Of a stretch of 64,000 nucleotides of DNA, positions 24,852 through 35,514 are shown piece by piece. The notes under the pieces were generated by a model. The model was given only the letters and a program-made list of their open reading frames with translations. It had not been told where the DNA came from and did not search any database. Source of the stretch: Ktedonobacterales bacterium (GTDB lineage: Bacteria > Chloroflexota > Ktedonobacteria > Ktedonobacterales > DATBGS01); the NCBI GenBank assembly GCA_036557285.1, contig DATBHW010000040.1:1-64000 (forward strand). Direction: 5' to 3'. The translations under genes and the position numbers were made by a program. The first letter of the stretch is position 1, and each line of letters begins with the position of its first letter.

Positions 24852-27800
24852 CTGGTCGCGGGCGAGCGATAATCTCCAAATGGAAGCACCGCATAGGCTT
24901 CCTGGCGCTGAAGGACATCCACGACGGCCCTGGCAGTGTCGAGCGATGTGAAGCAGGGAACCTGGCTTTCGGCGGCGGCGCGGCGAATCTCAAAACCATC
25001 CTGTATTTCGCCGCCCTCGCGGATGCGGCTATGTCCCCCGCTTATGGTGTTGATCACGGCATGGACCTGGCGCTGGCGAATGAGGGAGGGGATGGACGTA
25101 TCCCCTTCGCTGATTTTGCCGACCACTGCTGCGTCCATGCCGCGCTGCTTGAGGAAGTGAGCGGTCCCGGCGGTGGCATAAAGCTGATAGCCGCTTGCGG
25201 CCAGGGCTTGCATAATGGGCAGCGCCTCGTTTTTATCACGATCAGCGATGGAGACGAGCGCGGCTCCTGTCTCTGGCAGACGAACACCTGCGGCGATCAA
25301 CGCTTTGGTGAGGGCAGCATGGTAGGAGAAGTCAATGCCCATGACCTCGCCGGTTGACTTCATCTCTGGCCCCAGCGCGGTTTCGGCTCCGGTCAGCTTG
25401 CCCATAGAAAAGACCGGCGCTTTGATGGCAATAAGTGGCTGATTGGGATAAAGCCCACTCTGATAGCCCTCCTGCTGCAAGCTGCTGCCCAGCATGATCC
25501 TGGTTGCCAGCGTGACCATTGGCACGCCTGTAGCTTTGCTGAGGAAAGGGACGGTGCGCGAACTGCGCGGATTGACCTCCAGCACAAAGACGTTGGCGGC
25601 GGGCTGATCTGAGGATGGGCTGGCGCTCTCCTGGCCGGACGGTTCGGTGATGACAAACTGCGCGTTCAACAGGCCGCGAATCTTGAGGGCGCGCGCGATG
25701 ATCGTCGTATAGTCAACGATAGCGGCAGATTCCTGAGCGGAGAGACGCCGCGCGGGATAGACCGCAATGCTGTCGCCAGAATGGACGCCGGCGCGCTCGA
25801 TATGCTCCATAATGCCGGGGATGAGCACCTCAGCGCCATCGCAGATAGCGTCTACCTCCACTTCTTTACCCTTTAAGTAGCGATCAATCAGGATGGGGCG
25901 CTCGCGGTAATAGGCGCCTATCTGGGAGATGTAGCGATCCAGTTCGTCGGGCGTGTAGACAATCTCCATTGCCCGCCCTCCCAGGACGTAAGAGGGCCGG
26001 ACGACGACAGGGTAGCCAATGCGCTCAGCGGCCTCTAAGGCTGCTGCTCCTGTTGTCACTGTGCTTCCCTGGGGGCGAGGGATATGCAGGTGTTCCAGCA
26101 GATCATCGAAGCGCCGCCGATCTTCGGCAAGATCGATGGCCTCAACGGAAGTACCCAGGATGGAGACGTGCTGCTGTGCGAGCGGGGCCGCCAGATTGAT
26201 CGCCGTTTGCCCGCCAAACTGCGCAATCGCTGCGGGCTGCCCTTCGTTTTCCAATACGGCCAGCACGCTCTCTGCGTCCAGTGGCTCGAAGTAGAGGCGA
26301 TCAGAGAGATCAAAGTCGGTGCTGACTGTTTCGGGGTTGCTGTTGACCAGGATACTCTGGAAACCTGCATCGCTCAGGGCAGTGGCCGAGCGAACGCTGC
26401 AATAGTCGAATTCAATGCCCTGGCCGATGCGGATGGGGCCAGAACCCAGCACGAGCGCGCGCTGCGCTCCAAGCGGCTCTGCTTCGTTTTCCTGCTCGTA
26501 GGCGCTGTAGAAGTAGGGCGTCCGGGCCGCAAACTCTGCCGCGCAGGTGTCAACCATTTTGAAGACGGGGCGAATGTCCCAGGCTTTGCGCTGGCTGCCT
26601 ATACTTTCGGCAGATTGCCCCGCGCACGCGCCGATCTGCTGATCGCTGAAACCAAAGCGTTTGGCTGCGCGTAAGAGTGGCTCGCTGAGCGTTTCGGCTG
26701 TGAGGCGCTGCTCCATCAGCACCAGATTGCGGAACTTGTACAGGAAAAAGATGTCAATTCCGGTCTGCTCCTGAAGCGTCTGGAGCATGGCATCGGAGGC
26801 GTCGCGCCGGAGCAGGTTGATGATTTGCCAGAGCCGGGTGTCAGTCGGCGCGAGCGTATGAGCAAGATCCCACTCGATCTGGCGCTCGCCCTGCTGCTCC
26901 CAGAAGCTGCGGCTGCCAAGCTCCAGCGAGCGGATGGCTTTCTGAAGAGCAGCCTCAAAGCTGCGATCAATCGCCATCACTTCGCCAGTGGCTTTCATCT
27001 GTGTACCCAGGCGTCGTTCGGCTGCGGGAAACTTATCGAACGGCCAGCGTGGAATCTTGACGACGACATAATCCAGCGTCGGCTCGAAAGCCGCCGAGGT
27101 CTGGCCGGTGATGGGATTGGGAATCTCTTCGAGCCGCCGCCCGATGGCGATTTTGGTCGCCACACGCGCGATAGGGTAGCCGGTGGCTTTGGAGGCCAGA
27201 GCGGAGGACCGGCTGACACGCGGATTGACTTCGATCACGTAATACTGCGCGGAGAGCGGGTCAAGCGCGAACTGCACGTTGCAGCCGCCTTCGATGCCCA
27301 GCGCGCGAATAATATGAATGGCGGCGTCGCGCAGCATTTGATAGTCTTTGTCTGAAAGCGTCTGGCTGGGAGCGACTACGATGCTGTCGCCGGTATGAAT
27401 GCCCATCGGGTCGATATTTTCCATGTTGCAGACGACGATGCAGGTATCGGCGCTGTCGCGGATGACCTCATATTCCAGTTCTTTCCAGCCCTTCAGGTAC
27501 TGCTCAATCAAGACCTGATGGATGGGGCTGGCGGATAGCCCGCCGCGCACGATGCGCTCTAACTCAGCGGGTGTGAAGGCGATGCCGCCGCCTGTGCCGC
27601 CGAGGGTAAAGGCCGGGCGAATCACTACCGGATAGCCGTTGCTGCTGGCGAACGCTCTGGCGTCAGACAGGGTGGTGACGGTGAGGCTGGGGGGGACAGG
27701 TTCACCGATCTGCTGAAGCAGCCGCTTGAACTCTTCGCGGTCTTCTGCCTGGCGAATGGTTTTGAGCGGTGTACCCAGCAGCCTGACATGATAGCGTTCG

Positions 27801-28123
27801 AGGACTCCGGCATCAGCCAGGGCGATAGCCAGGTTCAGGCCAGTCTGGCCGCCTAACGTTGCCAGCAGGCCATCGGGACGCTCGCGGGCGATGATGCGCT
27901 CAAGGACTTCGACAGTCAGAGGTTCGATATAGGTGATGTCTGCAACCCCTTCGTCGGTCATGATGGTGGCCGGATTGGAGTTCACCAGAACCGACGTGAT
28001 CCCTTCTTCACGCAGGGCGCGGCACGCCTGTGTGCCAGCATAGTCAAACTCGGCGGCCTGGCCGATGATGATGGGGCCGGAGCCAATGACCAGCGCTTTT
28101 TTGATGGTGGTGGGGGCAGACAT
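24848..28123 (-). CDS. carB: Carbamoyl-phosphate synthase large subunit
   Basis: 1091 residues, the usual size. Two ATP-grasp halves are recognisable: [19 protein letters not shown] at the start and [20 protein letters not shown] in the middle, each with a [11 protein letters not shown]-like strand ([17 protein letters not shown]), and an allosteric MGS-like C-terminal domain ([20 protein letters not shown]). The ammonia relay to carA is expected. The product feeds pyrimidines and arginine. It is the last gene of the pyr operon; the start follows carA by 21 bases. No frameshift is visible over 3.3 kb. Confidence 0.97.
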   Translation of the reverse strand: MSAPTTIKKALVIGSGPIIIGQAAEFDYAGTQACRALREEGITSVLVNSNPATIMTDEGVADITYIEPLTVEVLERIIARERPDGLLATLGGQTGLNLAIALADAGVLERYHVRLLGTPLKTIRQAEDREEFKRLLQQIGEPVPPSLTVTTLSDARAFASSNGYPVVIRPAFTLGGTGGGIAFTPAELERIVRGGLSASPIHQVLIEQYLKGWKELEYEVIRDSADTCIVVCNMENIDPMGIHTGDSIVVAPSQTLSDKDYQMLRDAAIHIIRALGIEGGCNVQFALDPLSAQYYVIEVNPRVSRSSALASKATGYPIARVATKIAIGRRLEEIPNPITGQTSAAFEPTLDYVVVKIPRWPFDKFPAAERRLGTQMKATGEVMAIDRSFEAALQKAIRSLELGSRSFWEQQGERQIEWDLAHTLAPTDTRLWQIINLLRRDASDAMLQTLQEQTGIDIFFLYKFRNLVLMEQRLTAETLSEPLLRAAKRFGFSDQQIGACAGQSAESIGSQRKAWDIRPVFKMVDTCAAEFAARTPYFYSAYEQENEAEPLGAQRALVLGSGPIRIGQGIEFDYCSVRSATALSDAGFQSILVNSNPETVSTDFDLSDRLYFEPLDAESVLAVLENEGQPAAIAQFGGQTAINLAAPLAQQHVSILGTSVEAIDLAEDRRRFDDLLEHLHIPRPQGSTVTTGAAALEAAERIGYPVVVRPSYVLGGRAMEIVYTPDELDRYISQIGAYYRERPILIDRYLKGKEVEVDAICDGAEVLIPGIMEHIERAGVHSGDSIAVYPARRLSAQESAAIVDYTTIIARALKIRGLLNAQFVITEPSGQESASPSSDQPAANVFVLEVNPRSSRTVPFLSKATGVPMVTLATRIMLGSSLQQEGYQSGLYPNQPLIAIKAPVFSMGKLTGAETALGPEMKSTGEVMGIDFSYHAALTKALIAAGVRLPETGAALVSIADRDKNEALPIMQALAASGYQLYATAGTAHFLKQRGMDAAVVGKISEGDTSIPSLIRQRQVHAVINTISGGHSRIREGGEIQDGFEIRRAAAESQVPCFTSLDTARAVVDVLQRQEAYAVLPFGDYRSPATS

Positions 28124-28144
28124 AGCTTTTAATAACCTTCCTGA

Positions 28145-29338
28145 TCAGGCCGCGCCGACTAGCTTTCGCTCAGTGATGAGGCTGGCGAAACGCTCAAAGA
28201 GATAGCGGTTATCGTGCGGGCCAGGGGATGCCTCCGGGTGATATTGGACTGAGAAGACTGGCAATTTCTCGTGGGCCAGCCCCTCCACGGAACCATCCGA
28301 AAGGTTGATATGGCTGACATAAAAACCGCTTTCTGGCGGAAGCGAGGCGGCATCCACCTGAAAGTTATGGTTTTGCGAGGTGATGGTGACGCGGCCAGTA
28401 CGCGCTTCGCGCACAGGATGGTTGGCTCCGTGATGGCCGAAGGGCAGGCGGCTGGTGCGCCCTCCGGCAGCGAGGCCCAAAATCTGATGGCCCAGGCAGA
28501 TGCCCATGAGCGGCATGCCAGTGGCAAGCAGCGCCCGGCAGACATCAATGAGGGCTGCGACGGTTTCGGGGTCGCCGGGTCCATTCGCCAGCAGGACGCC
28601 ATCCGGTTGAAGCGCCAGCAATTCATTGATGGCGATATGCGCGGGGGCCAGGATGGTTTCCAGGCCGCAATCGTTCAAGCAGCGGGCGATCTGCTCTTTG
28701 TAGCCGGTATCTATGAGTACTACACGCCCTCTGGCGCTGGAATGGCTCAGCGAGCTGGCTGAGGCCAGATTGAGCGGCTGGATAGTGGGGCTGCTTGCAG
28801 CGTTCCAGGGGCGGATAGCGTCGAGCGAGACTTCTTCTACGACATCGAGGTCCGAGACGGTTTTGACACTGCGCGCGGCGGCGCCTAATCGCGGTATATC
28901 GGGTTTCTGCCCTGGCTGGTAGGCGCGCAGGACGCCGCGCAGCGTGCCGCTGGCGCGCAATCGGCGGGTGAGGGCGCGCGTGTCTATGCCTTGAAGGCCG
29001 GGGATGCCTGCCCGCGCGAGATAATCGCTCAGGGATTCACGACCCCGCCAGTGATGAAACTCTTCGCAGCATTCGCGCACGATCAGCGCGGAGAGCCAGG
29101 GGCGGCGGGACTCCACGTCTTCAGGGTTCACGCCATAGTTGCCAATCAGCGGGTAGGTCAGCGCCACCATCTGGCCGCGATAGGAGGGGTCGGTGCAAAT
29201 CTCCTGGTAGCCGGTCATGCCAGTCGCAAAGACGACCTCACCCTTGCGTTCGCTCGATAGGATGGGTTCAAGCGCGCCAAACGCGCGGCCCTCATAGCGT
29301 GAGCCATCCTCCAATACCAGCACTGCCTGTGTCTCCAT
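28145..29338 (-). CDS. carA: Carbamoyl-phosphate synthase small subunit
   Basis: 397 residues from ATG 29338 (METQAVLVLEDGSRYEGRAF); GTG 29380 and ATG 29347 are also in frame and cannot be excluded. The glutamine-amidotransferase part has the nucleophile GICLGHQILGLA and the histidine and glutamate in QYHPEASPGPHD. The N-terminal domain shows VFATGMTGYQEICTDPSYRG. It provides ammonia for CarB. The upstream pyrC stop lies within 50 bases, supporting co-transcription. Confidence 0.95.
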   Translation of the reverse strand: METQAVLVLEDGSRYEGRAFGALEPILSSERKGEVVFATGMTGYQEICTDPSYRGQMVALTYPLIGNYGVNPEDVESRRPWLSALIVRECCEEFHHWRGRESLSDYLARAGIPGLQGIDTRALTRRLRASGTLRGVLRAYQPGQKPDIPRLGAAARSVKTVSDLDVVEEVSLDAIRPWNAASSPTIQPLNLASASSLSHSSARGRVVLIDTGYKEQIARCLNDCGLETILAPAHIAINELLALQPDGVLLANGPGDPETVAALIDVCRALLATGMPLMGICLGHQILGLAAGGRTSRLPFGHHGANHPVREARTGRVTITSQNHNFQVDAASLPPESGFYVSHINLSDGSVEGLAHEKLPVFSVQYHPEASPGPHDNRYLFERFASLITERKLVGAA

Positions 29339-29385
29339 GTACCTCATATTGCTTTCTATGCTCAACAGCCGCTCACTCAACGTTG

Positions 29386-30792
29386 CTAGCGAGCGACGAC
29401 CAACGATTGATCGGCAGCCTCTGCCTCATAGACCAGCGTTCCGCCCAGGATAGTGCAGCGCACCCGACCTTTCAGCAGCAACCCTGCCAGGGGGGTATTC
29501 TTGCCTTTGGAGGCGAAGCGTTGTGGGTCTACGAGCCAGCGCTCCTGTGGGTCAAAGATCGTAATGTCAGCGGCAGCGCCAGGCCGCAGCGTACCAGCGG
29601 GAAGAGAAAAGGTCAGTGCCGGGCGAATGGTGAGCGCGGCCAGAAGGGTCGCCAGCGGCAATTTCCCCGCGTGGACGAGCGCCAGAAGTGCCCCAAGGGC
29701 CGTTTCCAGGCCAGAGATGCCGAACGCTGCCTCGTCATATTCGCAGGCTTTGTCAACGACGGTATGGGGGGCGTGGTCGGTAGCGATGGCATCAATGGTC
29801 CCGTCGAGCAATCCCTCCAGCAGCGCCTCAGCGTCTCGCCGGGTGCGCAGCGGCGGATTGACCTTGGTGGCCGTGTCATAGGGCAGCCCCTGGTCAGGGC
29901 TATTGTCGCCAAGGAGACCGGCGCGGCGTCCAGCCACCCATTCATCGGTCAGCAGCAGGTGATGGGGCGTAACTTCGGCGCTGACGGACAGCCCTTCGGC
30001 TTTAGCCCGTCGGATCAGTTCAACCGAGCCAGCGGTGCTTACATGCGCGGCGTGATAGCGTCCGCCAGTGAGGCGAGCCAGCGCCAGATCACGGGCCAGC
30101 ATAATTTCTTCAGCCGCAGCGGGCCAGCCTTTGAGTCCGAGCCTGGTTGCTACCGCGCCCTCATTCATCACGCCGCCAGCCGCCAGCCCTTCATCCTCAC
30201 AGTGCTCCACGATTGGCCGGTCCAGCATCGAAGCGTATTCAAGCGCCGCGCGCATCAGTTTGCTGCTGCTGACGGGGCGGCCATCGTCGGAGAAGGCCAC
30301 CGCGCCCGCTTCGGCGAGTTCGGCCATCTCGCTGAGTTCAGCGCCTTTTTCGCCTTTGCTGATGGCGGCAATGGGCCGCACTCGCGCTGGAGCGCCACTG
30401 GCGGCGCGAGCGACGAATTCAAGCGCGGCCTGGGAATCAAGGACGGGTCTGGTGTTTGGCATACAGCAGATAGTCGTGAATCCGCCGCGCGCTGCTGCTT
30501 GTGCGCCGGTCTGGATCGTCTCTTTGTCTTCGTAGCCTGGCTCGCGCAAATGAACATGCAGGTCAACGAAGCCAGGGGAAACGATCAGCCCTGGCTGAAG
30601 GTCCAGAGTCTGAAGCGGCTGCCCGCTTTGCCGCAGCCTATCGGTGTGCTGCTGCACCTCGCTGGCTGGACCAGCGGCGACGATACGCCCATCGGCAATC
30701 AGCAGATCGCCAGCCACTTCTCGGCCCTGGGAAGGGTCAATGATCTGGCCGCCACGCAGCAGCAAGGCGCTGGTTTGCTCACGCTCTTTCAT
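29386..30792 (-). CDS. pyrC: Dihydroorotase
   Basis: 468 residues, an amidohydrolase of the type I (long) dihydroorotase class. The metal-site start is FVDLHVHLREPGYEDKET, and further family blocks are RGGFTTICCMPNTRPV, HAAHVSTAGSVELIRRAK, EVTPHHLLLTDEW and IATDHAPHTVVDK. It cyclises carbamoyl-aspartate. An N-terminal LLLRGGQIIDPSQGRE segment is typical of the small beta-domain. It lies 67 bases downstream of pyrB, as in the Bacillus order. Confidence 0.95.
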   Translation of the reverse strand: MKEREQTSALLLRGGQIIDPSQGREVAGDLLIADGRIVAAGPASEVQQHTDRLRQSGQPLQTLDLQPGLIVSPGFVDLHVHLREPGYEDKETIQTGAQAAARGGFTTICCMPNTRPVLDSQAALEFVARAASGAPARVRPIAAISKGEKGAELSEMAELAEAGAVAFSDDGRPVSSSKLMRAALEYASMLDRPIVEHCEDEGLAAGGVMNEGAVATRLGLKGWPAAAEEIMLARDLALARLTGGRYHAAHVSTAGSVELIRRAKAEGLSVSAEVTPHHLLLTDEWVAGRRAGLLGDNSPDQGLPYDTATKVNPPLRTRRDAEALLEGLLDGTIDAIATDHAPHTVVDKACEYDEAAFGISGLETALGALLALVHAGKLPLATLLAALTIRPALTFSLPAGTLRPGAAADITIFDPQERWLVDPQRFASKGKNTPLAGLLLKGRVRCTILGGTLVYEAEAADQSLVVAR

Positions 30793-30859
30793 CCTCTCAC
30801 CCTTTCTTTATCACTGTTCCCTTTCTCTATTTCTGTCTTTTCTGAAGCGCCTGTTGGCT

Positions 30860-31939
30860 TCAGCAGCCCTGCCGCGCCTGGGAAAGCGCATAAAGGACGG
30901 CCATACGCACAGCCAGGCCGTTTGTGACCTGCTCTTCAATCACAGAGGTGGCGCTGTAGGCAACATCGTGAGCGATCTCGACGCCTTCGTTCATAGGTCC
31001 GGGGTGCATCACCAGCGCGTCAGGTTTGGCTGCCGTCAGACGGCGCGAGGTCAGCCCAAAGCGGGCGATGTACTCGCGCAGCGATGGCAGCAGCCCGGCG
31101 TCCTGGCGCTCTTTCTGAAGGCGCAGGGCCATGACCACATCCGCGCCTTCCAGCGCGCGATCAAGCTGATATTCCACGCGCAGGCGTCGGGGAGTTGCCC
31201 TATCCGACGAAACAATGCTTTCCAGTATGCCAGGGGGCATCAGGGTTGGCGGGCCACACAGAACGACCTCAGCGCCCAGCGTGGTCAGGGACCAGATATT
31301 AGAGCGCGCGACGCGGCTGTGCAGGATGTCGCCCAGGATCACGATCTTGCGCCCCTCAACCGAACCCAGATGCTCCTCCATTGTGAAGAGGTCAAGCAGA
31401 GCCTGGGTAGGATGCGCGTGCCAGCCGTCGCCAGCGTTAATGACGGAGCCGCGAATCTGCTGGGCCACCAGATAAGGCGCGCCCGACTGGCTGTGGCGCA
31501 TAATCACGAAATCTGCGCCCAACGCCTGGAGCGTGCGCACCGTGTCAATCAGAGATTCGCCTTTGGTAACGCTGCTGCCGGAAGCAGTGATGTTGACTAC
31601 ATCGGCGGAGAGATTCTTCGCCGCAAGCTCGAAAGAGATGCGCGTGCGCGTGCTATTTTCGTAGAAGAGATTAACGACGGTGCTGCCCTGAAGCGCGGGA
31701 ACCTTGCGCACCGGGCGCGCCAGCACTTCTTTCATGGCCTGCGTCGTCTGGAGCAGCAGCCGGAGTTCGGCGGCGCTGAAGTCATCCAGGTCGAGCAGGT
31801 GGCGGCGCTGAAAGAGCGATTGAATACGCGCCCGATCTGGCATCGGGGGCTGATGAGCCGAAGCAGCAGGGGGTGTCGGTCGTGTTCCCGGAAGCTGCTC
31901 GGCTGGGCTGGTATACAACGCTGCGTTCTCCAAATGCAT
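30860..31939 (-). CDS. pyrB: Aspartate carbamoyltransferase catalytic chain
   Basis: 359 residues, about 45 longer than usual because of an N-terminal extension before RHLLDLDDFS. Carbamoyl-phosphate loop STRTRISFE, the SSVTKGESLIDTVRTL lysine loop, HAHPTQALLDLFTM and MHPGPMNEGVEI are all present. It makes carbamoyl-aspartate. The start ATG follows ACAAGGAGC. No pyrI regulatory chain is present, which fits the PyrR-type control seen upstream. A shorter start at the internal Met in PPMPDRARIQ is possible. Confidence 0.95.
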   Translation of the reverse strand: MHLENAALYTSPAEQLPGTRPTPPAASAHQPPMPDRARIQSLFQRRHLLDLDDFSAAELRLLLQTTQAMKEVLARPVRKVPALQGSTVVNLFYENSTRTRISFELAAKNLSADVVNITASGSSVTKGESLIDTVRTLQALGADFVIMRHSQSGAPYLVAQQIRGSVINAGDGWHAHPTQALLDLFTMEEHLGSVEGRKIVILGDILHSRVARSNIWSLTTLGAEVVLCGPPTLMPPGILESIVSSDRATPRRLRVEYQLDRALEGADVVMALRLQKERQDAGLLPSLREYIARFGLTSRRLTAAKPDALVMHPGPMNEGVEIAHDVAYSATSVIEEQVTNGLAVRMAVLYALSQARQGC

Positions 31940-32021
31940 GCTCCTTGTCGTTTTATGCTTATCGTTTTGCGCCTGTCATCTTATGCTTGTGGTTTTATGT
32001 TGCCCTCTTGCTCAGGCTTGC

Positions 32022-32585
<564 letters not shown>

Positions 32586-32639
32586 TCAGCACTCCTTTGC
32601 GGCTTCAGGCTGCCGCTGCTGCTATCTGGCAAGAGGCAT

Positions 32640-32680
32640 AAAAAAAGACCCTTACACCCACCGTTGTGTGGGCGCAAAGG
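32640..32680 (-). terminator. Intrinsic terminator of the pyr attenuator
   Basis: On the minus strand CCTTTGCGCCCAC (32680-32668) pairs imperfectly with GTGGGTGTAAGG (32661-32650), followed by GGTC and seven U residues (32646-32640). It lies 55 bases ahead of pyrR, downstream of the PyrR-binding hairpin, exactly as expected for transcription attenuation. Confidence 0.85.
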
Positions 32681-32754
32681 CCAGGGGCACATTGCCCAGG
32701 ATATATCAAATGAAGCAGCCATCTGGGCTGCGCGCAGATAGCACTCAAAGCGAA

Positions 32755-32789
32755 CTCCTTGCCAGCCTCACGGGGCTGGATTTAAAGGA
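32755..32789 (-). promoter_or_regulatory. PyrR-binding RNA hairpin (anti-antiterminator)
   Basis: On the minus strand the leader reads ATCCAGCCCC then GTGAGGCTGGCAAGGAG, with CCAGCC pairing to GGCTGG. The segment resembles the known PyrR binding-loop consensus (UCC...GAGGCU..CAAGG). Binding of PyrR-UMP here would block the antiterminator and let the downstream terminator form. It begins 15 bases after the -10 box, so it is in the transcript. Confidence 0.85.
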
Positions 32790-32803
32790 CTTCCCAAGGG
32801 CAT

Positions 32804-32832
32804 ACTATAGCATCTCTTTCTGCGAATTGCAA
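32804..32832 (-). promoter_or_regulatory. Promoter of the pyr operon
   Basis: Minus strand: -35 TTGCAA (32832-32827), 17-base spacer, -10 TATAGT (32809-32804). The leader from here to pyrR is about 210 bases and holds the PyrR-binding hairpin and terminator. It is back to back with the rplS promoter; the two -35 boxes are only 4 bases apart. Confidence 0.85.
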
Positions 32833-32836
32833 GTTC

Positions 32837-32866
32837 TTGCGCGGTCCTGGCCGTGTATGCTATACT
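32837..32866 (+). promoter_or_regulatory. Promoter of rplS
   Basis: TTGCGC (32837-32842), 18-base spacer, TATACT (32861-32866), 34 bases before the rplS ATG. A TG one base ahead of the -10 (TGCTATACT) makes it an extended -10 as well. Divergent from the pyr promoter. Confidence 0.85.
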
Positions 32867-32899
32867 GCCCGTTGGCGCTCGAATAAGGAGGATAAGAAA

Positions 32900-33247
32900 A
32901 TGCTGGAACTGGTCAAACAAATAGAGGCAGAATATCTGCGGGAAGATGTACCCGAATTGGCGTCGGGCGATACGGTGCGTGTTCATGTGAAGATGGTTGA
33001 GGGCAACCGTCGCCCACAGGTGTTTGAGGGCATTGTGATCCGCATGCACGGACAGGGGGTCAACCGCAGTTTCACTGTGCGGGCGGTCAGGTATGGGGTC
33101 GGTGTGGAGCGGACCTTCCTGCTGCATTCGCCGCGTGTTGAGAATATAGAAGTTGTGCGGCATGCCGTCGTGCGGCGCAAGCAGTTGTATTATATGCGCA
33201 AGCTGTCGGGCAAGGCGGCGCGTTTGCGGGAGCGGCGCGAGTCATAG
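32900..33247 (+). CDS. rplS: 50S ribosomal protein L19 (bL19)
   Basis: 115 residues from ATG 32900, preceded by AAGGAGGATAAGAAA. The longer open frame upstream covers the promoter and is not used. L19 signatures are VPELASGDTVRVHVKMVEGN, RRPQVFEGIVIRMHGQGVNR, SFTVRAVRYGVGVERTF and RRKQLYYMRKLSGKAARL. L19 forms an intersubunit bridge. rnhB follows within 13 bases, a conserved pairing in many bacteria. Confidence 0.97.
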   Translation: MLELVKQIEAEYLREDVPELASGDTVRVHVKMVEGNRRPQVFEGIVIRMHGQGVNRSFTVRAVRYGVGVERTFLLHSPRVENIEVVRHAVVRRKQLYYMRKLSGKAARLRERRES

Positions 33248-33259
33248 GAGGCGCGGCCT

Positions 33260-33970
33260 ATGCCAGCGCGCAGACGGAATGCCGCTCCGACCAGCGAACC
33301 CGCGATTGCCGTATCGTTGGGTCGCTGCGATCCCACGCTTGAGGAAGAAGAGCGCCTCAGAGTCCAGGGGCATCTGCTGATTGCCGGATTGGATGAGGCG
33401 GGGCGCGGCTGTCTGGCCGGGCCAGTGGTGGCCGCCGCGGCCATCTTGCCGCTGGCAGAGGATTGTTTGCGTCTTTTTGCCGGGGTGCGCGACTCCAAGC
33501 AGTTGAGCGCGGTCCAGCGCGAACGCCTCTTCGCGGTAGTAATGGAGCGCGCCGTTGGCGTGGGGGTGGGCGTGGTTTCGGTGGAATGGATTGATCGCTA
33601 TAATATTTTGCGCGCGACACGGCTGGCAATGCAGCAGGCGTTGGCGACTCTGCCTGTGCGCCCAACCTATCTTCTGCTGGATGCCCTCAAGCTCCCCACT
33701 GTGCGTCTGCCGCAGCTTGCCTTGATCAAGGGAGATACGCGCTGCCTTTCGATTGCGGCGGCCTCGATTATTGCCAAGGTTACACGCGACCGGCTGATGC
33801 AGAGCCTGGATGAGCAGTATCCGGGCTATGGGTTTGCGCGGCATAAAGGCTATGGGACGGTTGAGCATCAGCGCGCGCTTGCCACATTGGGGCCTTCGCC
33901 CGCGCATCGCCGCACCTTTGCCCCGGTACGGGCGCTCTTAGAAACGCGGCAGCTTTCGCTGGACCTCTAA
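33260..33970 (+). CDS. rnhB: Ribonuclease HII
   Basis: 236 residues. The catalytic Asp-Glu pair is in [20 protein letters not shown], the second Asp in ILDALKL-like sequence (LLLDALKLP) and the third in [20 protein letters not shown]. RNase HII cuts the RNA strand of RNA/DNA hybrids, including single ribonucleotides. About 40 residues precede the family start, perhaps disordered; the ATG used has GGAGGCGCGGCCT upstream. It overlaps no other gene and converges with yvcK. Confidence 0.95.
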   Translation: MPARRRNAAPTSEPAIAVSLGRCDPTLEEEERLRVQGHLLIAGLDEAGRGCLAGPVVAAAAILPLAEDCLRLFAGVRDSKQLSAVQRERLFAVVMERAVGVGVGVVSVEWIDRYNILRATRLAMQQALATLPVRPTYLLLDALKLPTVRLPQLALIKGDTRCLSIAAASIIAKVTRDRLMQSLDEQYPGYGFARHKGYGTVEHQRALATLGPSPAHRRTFAPVRALLETRQLSLDL

Positions 33971-34034
33971 CGATCCCCACAGGCAAATTACCCCTAACCG
34001 GTATTCCTGCTTTTGGCGGTTAGCCGCGTCCTAA

Positions 34035-34136
34035 GAATGCCTCACACAACCGACGGGTGGCCCCACCCCTGCCGCCTGGAAGGACGGCGCTACAACCCCG
34101 CCCCTGCTCGTGCGGAGGTTGTGTCAGGCGCTCTAA
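34035..34136. repeat. Dispersed palindromic repeat, copy 2 (rnhB-yvcK spacer)
   Basis: Matches copy 1 in the rplN-rplX spacer without gaps, about 10 differences in 102. Its ends CCTCACACAACC and GGTTGTGTCAGG pair at 11 of 12 positions. The A-to-C change in the left arm relative to copy 1 is matched by a T-to-G change in the right arm, so pairing is kept. Here it lies between convergent genes and its last bases overlap the yvcK stop region. Confidence 0.75.
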
Positions 34137-35212
34137 GCCTCTAATTGCCAGTGGGCTGGCGGCGTCTCCGTATTACCGGGCATCAGGACGGCCCGCACCA
34201 GGCGTTCCGGGTCATGGCGCACGTAATGGTCGGCGCCAATGGCTATCAGCCGGTCAACCGTCATCTCAGGCACCAACTCCTGGATTCGTTCGACATCAGG
34301 CGGCACCGGATGTTGTTGTTTCTCTGCATATAGCTCTCTCAGGTGTTCGGGGAAGGAGCCGTCATGCAGAATCACTCGATCAACCCGCCCGCCCAGGTAA
34401 TGATGGATTTCACGCACGAAATCGGACGCCTGGAACTCGTCCGTCTCGCCGTGTTTGGTCATCAGGTTACAGACATAGACTTTTTCGGCTTCCGATTCTC
34501 GAATCGTGCGGGCGACATCCTCAACCAGCAAATTGGGAAGGATACTGGTATAGAGATCACCAGGGCCAATGATGATGACATCGGCCCGCCGCAGGGCGCG
34601 AATGGCCTGGGGGCAGGCGGGAGTCGAGTCGCTCAAGAAAATGCGCTTGATGGCTGGCAGGGGGCCGAGGTCTTTAAAGCCACGAGTATCTATGTTGGTT
34701 TCCCCACAGAGCGTGCTGCCGTCAGCCAGTTCGGCGCAAAGGGTGGTGTGTGCCAGAGTAACGGGAAGGACAGCTCCAGCCGTTTCCAGAAGTTCCTGCG
34801 CGTCCTGTACGGCCAGGAGGAGATCGCCACCGTTGATTTCTTGCAGGGCGGAGATGATCAAATTACCGAGGCTATGCCCGCCGACGCCTTCGACCCGGCT
34901 GCCTCCCTCGCTCTGCCCCCCATTGTTTACGTGTACCCCCTGGGGGAAGCGAAAATTGAAGATGTCGCGCCAGAGGACGCCGTTGCGTGAAAGGGCGACG
35001 AGAGCTTGCCGCAGATCGCCAAAGGGGAGCTGGCCGAATTCGTCCATCAGTCGGCGTGAACTGCCGCCGCTGTCGGCCATCGAAACGACGGCGGTGATCG
35101 AAAAGGGATACTTTTTGAGGTTGGAGAGGACATGAAACGGACCAGTGCCGCCTCCAAGGGTCACTACGCGCTTTCCTGCTAATCGTGACCAGAATCGGTG
35201 GGGTGCATCCAT
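34133..35212 (-). CDS. yvcK: YvcK/CofD-like protein (putative gluconeogenesis factor)
   Basis: 359 residues. Rossmann-type start RVVTLGGGTGPFHVLSNLKK, SMADSGGSSRRLMDEFGQLP, FGDLRQALVALSR and, later, IIIGPGDLYTSILPNLLV are typical of YvcK, which binds UDP-sugars and affects cell-wall precursor metabolism and growth on gluconeogenic carbon in Bacillus. The often-linked rapZ and whiA genes are not in this stretch. A TATAAT on the minus strand (35261-35256) lies upstream with no clear -35. Confidence 0.9.
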   Translation of the reverse strand: MDAPHRFWSRLAGKRVVTLGGGTGPFHVLSNLKKYPFSITAVVSMADSGGSSRRLMDEFGQLPFGDLRQALVALSRNGVLWRDIFNFRFPQGVHVNNGGQSEGGSRVEGVGGHSLGNLIISALQEINGGDLLLAVQDAQELLETAGAVLPVTLAHTTLCAELADGSTLCGETNIDTRGFKDLGPLPAIKRIFLSDSTPACPQAIRALRRADVIIIGPGDLYTSILPNLLVEDVARTIRESEAEKVYVCNLMTKHGETDEFQASDFVREIHHYLGGRVDRVILHDGSFPEHLRELYAEKQQHPVPPDVERIQELVPEMTVDRLIAIGADHYVRHDPERLVRAVLMPGNTETPPAHWQLEA

Positions 35213-35381
35213 CGCTGCCTCCTGTCTGTGCTGTAGACCCTGCTGTACCTGCCCTATTATAACCTATGGCATGGCTTGTATAACACGCTATTACCTGGGC
35301 GTCAGGTTGCGGGGCCATTCGTAGAGAGGCTGCCCATGACGCTGCCTGGTTTTCGATAGATGAAGCGCGAGGGGGACTATT

Positions 35382-35410
35382 TTGCCCCCCTCAGCAGCGT
35401 GTGCTACAAT
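35382..35410 (+). promoter_or_regulatory. Promoter of tyrS
   Basis: TTGCCC (35382-35387), 17-base spacer, TACAAT (35405-35410), about 105 bases before tyrS. No T-box elements were recognised in the leader that follows (35411-35514). Confidence 0.75.
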
Positions 35411-35514
35411 TTTGAGCAAAGAACAACGGCGTACCGGGCGGAAGAAGAACGGTCTTATGGCCGGGTTTCTATGCTGCAAGCATACTCTCACGCAGACAGG
35501 ACGCCATTGGAGGC

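Noticed and set aside
29299-30927. 542-codon plus-strand open frame over pyrC
   Set aside because: Antisense of a clear dihydroorotase gene. The translated sequence has no recognisable domain.
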